The notes beneath the pieces are model-generated. The model ran no database searches. It was not told where the DNA came from and was given only the letters and a program-made list of their open reading frames with translations. A stretch of 64,000 bases of DNA from Armatimonadota bacterium. Lineage in GTDB: Bacteria; Armatimonadota; UBA5829; DTJY01. The translations under genes were made by a program, and so were the position numbers. Below, in pieces: positions 57,670-64,000 of this stretch; the first letter of the stretch is position 1; every line of letters starts with the position of its first letter. The stretch spans positions 1-64,000 of the forward strand of contig JANYKG010000042.1 of NCBI GenBank assembly GCA_025358205.1, in the 5' to 3' direction.

Positions 57670-60408
57670 CTACTTCTTCCCCTGCGTGCGCTGAAGCTGC
57701 TTCAGAGTCTGGCCGAGCGACTTCACCTGATCGCCGTAACCAGCCCAGTTGCCGGACTTCTGGGCGTTCTGCGCACCGTCATACTGCTGCACCGCCTGGT
57801 CTATCAGCCCGCGCAGGTCAATAGTCGTACCCGGCGCGGCGGTTGTTGTACTCCCAGTTGAGGGTGCAGACGATGACGCACCCGATCCGCCGAATATCCG
57901 CGCCAACGCTCCGTCCAAAGTCGGCTCCATCGCCACCTGGTCGCCGTAAGCCACCACCACCCGCTTAAGCTCCGGTATCTGGCTGGTCTCTGCCTGCAGG
58001 TACAGCGGTTTCACGTAGATCAGGCCTTGCTCCACCGGTATTACCAGCAGGTTGCCTCGGTTCACGCGTGAGCCGCTCTGGTTCCACAGCGTCACTTCCT
58101 GCGAGATTGACGGCTCCTGGTTGATGCGCGCTTCTATCTGCGCCGGACCGTAGATCAGCTTATCTTTGGGGAACTGGTAGAGTATGATCTTTCCGTATTC
58201 ATCCGGCCCGCACTTCGCCGCCATCCACGCCACCATGTTGCTCTTGTTGTGAGGCGTGAACGGGCGCATGAGCACGAACTCCTCGTCCGTTTCCCCGGGC
58301 AGCTTCATCACCACATAGTATGGTTCCACCGGCTGTTCTTCCGTGGATGTCTCCACTATTTCATTGGGTATATCCCACTGATCGCTCTTGTTATAATAGA
58401 CCTGAGGTTCGCGCATGTGGTATGTCCTCAGCGCCTCTGTCTGTACCGTGAACATCAGCTCCGGGTAGCGGATGTGCGCAGCCAATGAGGCCGGCATCTT
58501 CGACAACGGTTGGAACGTGCCGGGGAATATGCGCTCGTAGGTTTTGATGATAGGGTCTTTGGCGTCGGCAGTGTAGAAGCTCACCGTGCCGTCATACGCG
58601 TCCACCACCACCTTGACGGAATTGCGTATGTAGTTGACTGCTATTGTATCCGTCACCTGCTGCGGCTGGGAGTATGGATAATCCTGCGACACGGTATATG
58701 CATCCCACATCCAGTACAGCTTGCCATCCGCTATCACCAGATAAGGGTCGTTGTCATACATCAGGAACGGGAATATCGTCTGCACCCGTTCCCGAATCTC
58801 GCGGCGAAACATGATGCGGCTTTTGTCGGTGATTGGGTTCGATAGTACCAGTTTCGCATCGCCGAACCGCCACGCAAACGCCAGACGGTTCAGCCGCCCG
58901 CCCACCGGCACACCGCCCTTGCCGCCATAGCGGGTGTACTTTGGCGCATTCTCAGCCGGGTAGTCGAACTCCTCCTGCTGGGTATTTACCACCACATATT
59001 CCCGCGTCTGCTCGCCGAAGTAGATCTGCGGCTGCGTTATCTTGACGCCGACGTTCGAAATCGGCGGCATGTCTGAGACGAAGAACTCCGGCAGCCCTTC
59101 GGTAGTGGCACGGTTGACCGGACTCATCACCGCGCCGTAGCCGTGAGTGTACTGGAAATGCTGGTTCACCCACGTGCCCGCCCTGCTCGCAATTGCTTCG
59201 GCGGAAAGCTCTCTGGCCGCCAGCATCACCTGCCGCAGGTCGGTACCCAGCTTGTACCTGTCTATGTCCACATTCATGATGTCATAGTACGGGCCAAGCG
59301 CCTGAAGCTGGTTGTAGGTGGATTGGATGGGCCGGTAGTCCCACAGCCGCACGCTGTTGATGGTCGCGCGGTTGGTCTGCAGGTCTTGCGCGGTCAGGTT
59401 TGTTGCCGCCGGGAAACTCTTGTCCACAATGCCATCCAGTCCGAACGCCTTGCGGGTGAACTCGATGTTGTTCGCCATGTACGGGGTTTCGCGGGTAATC
59501 GCGTTCGAGGTGACGTAGAACTGCTGGACGATACCGGGGTAGACGCCGCCCATGAGTATTGACGCCGCAATGAGGATGACAACAGCCGCAATCGGCAGCG
59601 TCACTCCTTTGCGGAAGATGTTCACCAGTGCGATGAGCGCCGCTATCACAGCTACGATCACCAGCGCCTTGTACGCAAACAGCCTGGCATGCACGTCCGT
59701 GTAGCCCGCGCCGTACATGAACCCGTGCTCGGAGTACAGCAGGTTGTATGCGTCCAGCCGATAGCCCCACGCGCGCACCAGCAGTATGCCTGCCAGCAGC
59801 ACGGATAGATGCGCTTTCACATGCGGGGCAAACGACGGCACCCCGGCGAGCACCTCTATCGCTCTATCTGCGTAGTGGACAAACGCGGCGACGATGGCGG
59901 AGGCGACCAGCGCGAAGAACAGCCAGCCGTAGATGTATCGCAAGAACCCCAGCTTGAATACGTAGAAGCCCACGTCCTGCTTGAAGATGGGATCGAGCAC
60001 TCCGAAGCTTGCGCCGTGGGCGAACGTCTGATAAGCAAACCAGTGCGAGGACGCCTCCAGCCCGACCAGAATAGGCAGAACCACGGGCACGATGTAGATG
60101 AGAATGTTGAGGATCTTCTTCGCATTCTGGGCCACTACTATGCGGAATGGACTTCGCCCGTAGTTTTCCAGAACCGGCGGCGCCATGATTCTCGCGATTT
60201 GGATATTGGCGAAGAGTATGACAAAGAAGACCAACCCGGCAATGCCGCCAAGCGCCAGCCTGCTCAGTATACTCTTCCAGAATATGGACCGGTAGCCCAC
60301 TTCGCCGAACCACAGCCAGTCCGTGTAGTACCCAAGCAAAAATCCGCCTATGATGTATAGGACGGCAAAGGAGACAAAGACTTTGAACCAGTACCTGGTA
60401 TCGCTCAT
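57670..60408 (-). CDS. UPF0182 family membrane protein
   Basis: GYYTDWLWFGEVGYRSIFWKSILSRLALGG; NIEFTRKAFGLDGIVDKSFPAATNL; RLWDYRPIQSTYNQLQALGPYYDI. Confidence 0.94.
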   Translation of the reverse strand: MSDTRYWFKVFVSFAVLYIIGGFLLGYYTDWLWFGEVGYRSIFWKSILSRLALGGIAGLVFFVILFANIQIARIMAPPVLENYGRSPFRIVVAQNAKKILNILIYIVPVVLPILVGLEASSHWFAYQTFAHGASFGVLDPIFKQDVGFYVFKLGFLRYIYGWLFFALVASAIVAAFVHYADRAIEVLAGVPSFAPHVKAHLSVLLAGILLVRAWGYRLDAYNLLYSEHGFMYGAGYTDVHARLFAYKALVIVAVIAALIALVNIFRKGVTLPIAAVVILIAASILMGGVYPGIVQQFYVTSNAITRETPYMANNIEFTRKAFGLDGIVDKSFPAATNLTAQDLQTNRATINSVRLWDYRPIQSTYNQLQALGPYYDIMNVDIDRYKLGTDLRQVMLAARELSAEAIASRAGTWVNQHFQYTHGYGAVMSPVNRATTEGLPEFFVSDMPPISNVGVKITQPQIYFGEQTREYVVVNTQQEEFDYPAENAPKYTRYGGKGGVPVGGRLNRLAFAWRFGDAKLVLSNPITDKSRIMFRREIRERVQTIFPFLMYDNDPYLVIADGKLYWMWDAYTVSQDYPYSQPQQVTDTIAVNYIRNSVKVVVDAYDGTVSFYTADAKDPIIKTYERIFPGTFQPLSKMPASLAAHIRYPELMFTVQTEALRTYHMREPQVYYNKSDQWDIPNEIVETSTEEQPVEPYYVVMKLPGETDEEFVLMRPFTPHNKSNMVAWMAAKCGPDEYGKIILYQFPKDKLIYGPAQIEARINQEPSISQEVTLWNQSGSRVNRGNLLVIPVEQGLIYVKPLYLQAETSQIPELKRVVVAYGDQVAMEPTLDGALARIFGGSGASSSAPSTGSTTTAAPGTTIDLRGLIDQAVQQYDGAQNAQKSGNWAGYGDQVKSLGQTLKQLQRTQGKK

Positions 60409-60538
60409 TTTGACCCTCCTGGCCTGCGCTGTTCATGAACAGGATGAATAAGGCTATTATATCCAATGCAGGGTAGCATCCACGCCTAGTGCTTGTCAAA
60501 CATTTCCCATTTCGTACTTATTCATATCCACAGTTCGA

Positions 60539-61759
60539 TCAATACCGATTGCGCACACCCGCGAGTTGGAATGCCGCGCCGAGCAGCATCAAGCTCATGG
60601 CTACGAGGAAGGCGAACTTCATGTCAATGCCCCAGTGTCCCAGCGATGCGATCATGCCAGCGCCGACCAACGGCCCGACTGTGCCGCGGATGCCGAGCAG
60701 AAACGAGTGCAGCGCCTGGTACTGCGATTCTTTGCCGTCTCGGGCGAAGTACAGTATGCTGTTGAAGTAGCCCAGCTCCACACCGCCCATCGTCACGCCG
60801 TTGATTATCGCCGTGGGAACCAACATCCACACGTTTCGCGCGAGGAAGTAGTTTAACGGCACCAGCGAAACCAGCAGCACGTTTATCACCACTGCGCGCA
60901 ACGGGCTGCGCACGTCAACGTATTTGCCCCAGTAGAAGTATGAGATCATCCAGATGACGGTTGTCAGATTCGATAGAAGCGCTATCTGCAGCGCGGTGAT
61001 GTGCAGCCGGTCTACCTGGAAAACCGGATACAGCGGCGCGACTAGCAGGTTCCCGAATCCGAAGACGAACACAGAGAGGGCAAACCATGCGTAGTTTCTA
61101 TCCTCGTTCAGGATGGCAAGCGTGTCCTTCAGAAACTTCAGCGTTGACGTGCGCTTGTTGTCCGGATGGTTCGGGTCCACATCAGCAGTCTTGACCGTGC
61201 CGAAGATGAGCGCGCTAGCTACTCCCAGGAGTCCGGCTATGGGAAATATGTGCGTGAAATCCACATTGCCGCGCTTCATGAGCTGGCCCACGATGAGTGT
61301 GGATGCAAATGTGGTGGCTGCCAGCCCCACGCGGATGTAGGCCATAATCCGCCCCCTATGCTCGTCCGGGTACACCTCCTTCATCACAGCGGCGTAGGCG
61401 GGCGAGGCGACCGTGGCGATCATCTGGATGACGGACACCAGTACCGCGAACCGCAGAGGCGTGGTGGCGAAAAGCATGAGCACAAACAGCAAGCGTGCGA
61501 TGGCGCAAGACCACACAACGTATGGTATCTTCTTTCGGCCTTCCATGGCGTTTGCCCAGAACAGGGCGAACATATTGCCGATGAATGGCGCGGCCGTCAT
61601 CACGCTGATCAGGACGACGCTGGCGTGCAGCCTGTCCCGCGCGATGAACCCTACGAACGGGAATATGGCCCCGGTGTACAGGCCCAGCAGCGCACCCGCC
61701 AGTGAGTCCCGCCGATATGCATCCCTCGCCTCAATTGGAATCGCCTTCTCAAAAAACAC
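60539..61759 (-). CDS. MFS transporter (unrelated to the 52-57 kb pair)
   Basis: Multiple TM helices; SLAGALLGLYTGAIFPFVGFIARDRLHASVVLISVMTAAPFIGNMFALFWANAMEGRKKIPYVV. Confidence 0.85.
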   Translation of the reverse strand: MFFEKAIPIEARDAYRRDSLAGALLGLYTGAIFPFVGFIARDRLHASVVLISVMTAAPFIGNMFALFWANAMEGRKKIPYVVWSCAIARLLFVLMLFATTPLRFAVLVSVIQMIATVASPAYAAVMKEVYPDEHRGRIMAYIRVGLAATTFASTLIVGQLMKRGNVDFTHIFPIAGLLGVASALIFGTVKTADVDPNHPDNKRTSTLKFLKDTLAILNEDRNYAWFALSVFVFGFGNLLVAPLYPVFQVDRLHITALQIALLSNLTTVIWMISYFYWGKYVDVRSPLRAVVINVLLVSLVPLNYFLARNVWMLVPTAIINGVTMGGVELGYFNSILYFARDGKESQYQALHSFLLGIRGTVGPLVGAGMIASLGHWGIDMKFAFLVAMSLMLLGAAFQLAGVRNRY

Positions 61760-61779
61760 CTTCGCCTGCTCCTATCCAG

Positions 61780-61849
61780 AATCTCAAATCTCGGATATCA
61801 AATCTGAGATCCTGAATCTGGAACCTTACTCATACTCATACTCTTACTC
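61780..61849. repeat. Heptamer array followed by hexamer array
   Basis: AATCTCA AATCTCG GATATCA AATCTGA GATCCTG AATCTGG (61780-61821); TTACTC ATACTC ATACTC TTACTC (61826-61849). Confidence 0.9.
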
Positions 61850-61880
61850 TCGCCAGGAAACCTCCGCAATCTGCAATGAA

Positions 61881-61912
61881 AAGGCCCACCCGATGACTAC
61901 CAGATGGGCCTT
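61881..61912 (-). terminator. Rho-independent terminator of serA
   Basis: Minus strand AAGGCCCA-(16 nt)-TGGGCCTTTTC. Confidence 0.75.
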
Positions 61913-61939
61913 ACTTATCCTATTTCAGAAACGGGTGTC

Positions 61940-63529
61940 TCAGCCGAACTGCACCAGCTTTGCCGTCTCGATGCCGTCCAGCGCCCTGATCTCCTTCATC
62001 ACGTCGTCCGCAATCGCGTCGTCCACGTTCAGCACCATCACCGCGTTCTTGTGGATGCCCGCGCGCCCGACGTGCATACCCGCGATGTTGACGTTGTGGT
62101 TGCCGAGCAGCGTGCCGACCCGCCCGATTATGCCGGGCTTGTCTATGTGCGTGGTCACCAGCATTGCACCCTCAGGTACGATGTCCACCTGGTAGCCGTC
62201 TATCCGGGCTATCCGCGCTTCCTTGTTGCCGAAGAGCGTGCCTTCTATCATCATTTCGCCCTTGTCGGTTTTCACCTTCACAACCAGCAGATTGGCGTAA
62301 TCCTCAGGCGCACCGCTCTTGCTCTCGGTAATCCGGATGCCCCTGCTCTCCGCTATCACCGGGGCGTTGACCAGGTTCACGCTCTCGGTCAGAATCGGCT
62401 GGAGCAGACCCCTGAGCACCGATCTGGTGACCGGCCTGGTCTCCATGTTGGAGAGGTCGCCGCAGTACATGATCTCAATCGCGTTCACAGCGCCTTCGTT
62501 GAGCTGTGCGGCCATCGCACCCATCCGCTCGCCGAGGGTCATGAATGGCCCAACCGCACTCAGAGTCTCTGTGCTCATAGCGGGCATGTTCACCGCGCTG
62601 CGTGCAGGCTTGCCTCCCAGCACGTCCACCATCTGCTCGGCCACGTCCACCGCCACGTTGATCTGCGCCTCCTCAGTCGAAGCGCCAAGGTGCGGGGTGG
62701 TGATCGCCTTGTCCAGCTTCAGGAGCGGGTTGTCGGGAGCGGGCGGCTCGGTGGAGTACACGTCAAACGCGATTCCTGCGACCTTGCCTGCCTCGACCGC
62801 CGCCGCGACCGCCTCTTCGTCCACGATGCCGCCGCGAGCGACGTTGATAATCCGCACGCCGTCCTTCATCTTCGCGATCTCGTCCGCGCCGATTGACCCC
62901 TTGGTGTCCTTGGTTGCCGGGACGTGCAGCGTGATGAAATCGCTCCTCTTCAAGAGCGTCTCAAAGTCCACGAGCTCGATGCCCAGCTTCTGGGCGTACT
63001 CCTCGGAAACGAACGGATCGTGTCCGATGACCGTCATCTCGAAGCTCTGGCACCGCTTCGCCACGGCGGTTCCGATCTTGCCTAGACCGAAGACTCCCAG
63101 CGTCTTGCCGTAAAGCTCGTTGCCCACAAGCTGCTTGCGCGCGGCCTTCCACTCACCGGCGCGAAGCATTGCGTGACCCTGCGGGATGTTTCGCGCGAGG
63201 GAAAGGATCAGGGCCATCGTCAGTTCCGCCGCCGCCAGGGTGTTTCCTGAGGGCGAGTTGACTACCAGGATGCCCTTCTGAGTGGCGACAGGAACGTCAA
63301 TGTTGTCCACACCCACGCCCGCGCGACCGATGATCTTCAGCTTCTTCGCGGCTTCCAAAACGTCGGCTGTCACCTTCGTCTCGCTGCGGACTGCCAGCGC
63401 GTCGTAGTCGCCGATGATGGCGATGAGCTGGTCCTTCTCAAGCCCGATCTTTACATCTACATCGAAGTGTTTCTGAAGCAGGTCAATGCCTTCTTTTGCG
63501 ATAGGATCGCTGACCAGGACTTTCGGCAT
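61940..63529 (-). CDS. serA: D-3-phosphoglycerate dehydrogenase
   Basis: MPKVLVSDPIAKEGIDLLQKHFDVDVKIG; GRAGVGVDNIDVPVATQKGILVVNSPSGNT; GVFGLGKIGTAVAKR; C-term ACT domain DKPGIIGRVGTLLGNHNVNIAGMHVGR. Confidence 0.96.
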   Translation of the reverse strand: MPKVLVSDPIAKEGIDLLQKHFDVDVKIGLEKDQLIAIIGDYDALAVRSETKVTADVLEAAKKLKIIGRAGVGVDNIDVPVATQKGILVVNSPSGNTLAAAELTMALILSLARNIPQGHAMLRAGEWKAARKQLVGNELYGKTLGVFGLGKIGTAVAKRCQSFEMTVIGHDPFVSEEYAQKLGIELVDFETLLKRSDFITLHVPATKDTKGSIGADEIAKMKDGVRIINVARGGIVDEEAVAAAVEAGKVAGIAFDVYSTEPPAPDNPLLKLDKAITTPHLGASTEEAQINVAVDVAEQMVDVLGGKPARSAVNMPAMSTETLSAVGPFMTLGERMGAMAAQLNEGAVNAIEIMYCGDLSNMETRPVTRSVLRGLLQPILTESVNLVNAPVIAESRGIRITESKSGAPEDYANLLVVKVKTDKGEMMIEGTLFGNKEARIARIDGYQVDIVPEGAMLVTTHIDKPGIIGRVGTLLGNHNVNIAGMHVGRAGIHKNAVMVLNVDDAIADDVMKEIRALDGIETAKLVQFG

Positions 63530-63769
63530 ATCCGTATCCTCCCGATGTTGGTTTGCGTTGCAGTTGTGTACCAGGCGGGGCCGAGAAGCCCTGCCTGCTG
63601 GAATGATGATACAACAGCGCGGAAAACCTGTCAACAAGAACTGCACAGCGGACGATATTTGCCCATGCAGGCGAGCGGCGTTTTCTCGTGTAAGGGATTG
63701 ACTTAGACGGCATCCTCATGTACAGTTGAGGTGGCAAGAACAGCTATCTGTCATCGAAAGGAGCCGGGA

Positions 63770-64000
63770 ATGTCCGCTGCAAGCAATTACGATAGATCCG
63801 CCAGGCATCATCCGAAGAACGTCAACGACCTCCACAAACAGAAGTTGGGCATGCAGGACCGGATCGCCCTGGTGATCACAGGCGCAATCGGCACCATGTA
63901 TGCGGTCTACTTCTTCGCCATCTGGATGGGCGGATGGATGTTGTGGCAGACCCATTTCGCGCACAAGCCGTTCGATCCGTTCCCCTTCGCCTTCCTGCTC
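63770..64000 (+). CDS. DUF1003 family membrane protein, truncated by window end
   Basis: Absent from the ORF track because it runs off the window: MSAASNYDRSARHHPKNVNDLHKQKLGMQDRIALVITGAIGTMYAVYFFAIWMGGWMLWQTHFAHKPFDPFPFAFLL; AAAGGAG SD. Confidence 0.82.
   Translation, partial: MSAASNYDRSARHHPKNVNDLHKQKLGMQDRIALVITGAIGTMYAVYFFAIWMGGWMLWQTHFAHKPFDPFPFAFLL

Overview
This 64 kb window is a gene-dense bacterial chromosomal segment of moderately high GC. The gene content (PEP-CTERM protein, H-X9-DG/DUF1559-like proteins, GH116/GH130/GH4 enzymes, UroD-like sugar-cluster protein) suggests an uncultured Armatimonadota/PVC-like lineage, but that assignment is inference. No rRNA, tRNA, CRISPR array or transposase was found. 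Main cargo: a partial GH116 enzyme at the left edge that is absent from the ORF track; RidA; alkaline phosphatase; DUF2207 plus two tandem LemA genes; serS; phosphohexomutase; a BMP-type ABC transporter (ATPase and two permeases); a cytidylate-kinase-like protein; a PEP-CTERM protein; a GH4/ankyrin/UroD-like (frameshifted)/cupin/GH130 sugar block; rpoN with an inserted Cys4 motif; a large C1A protease; an ECF sigma/anti-sigma/RseB-like triad; a PfkB kinase and class II aldolase; a HydABC-type [FeFe]-hydrogenase operon interrupted by a methyltransferase and a DUF5677 gene; three H-X9-DG proteins; an orphan DNA methyltransferase; an SGNH esterase/MFS/GH2/MFS locus; UPF0182; serA; and a partial DUF1003 gene. 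The most unusual signal is in the intergenic DNA. At about 20 sites there are short degenerate tandem arrays with a strict period of 7 bp (some 6 or 8 bp). They use several unrelated unit families, often begin exactly at the stop codon of the upstream gene, sometimes run into the Shine-Dalgarno/start of the next gene, and often face each other as inverted halves that can fold. They resemble in concept the heptanucleotide STRR repeats of heterocystous cyanobacteria, but differ in being stop-codon-anchored and in carrying several unit families.
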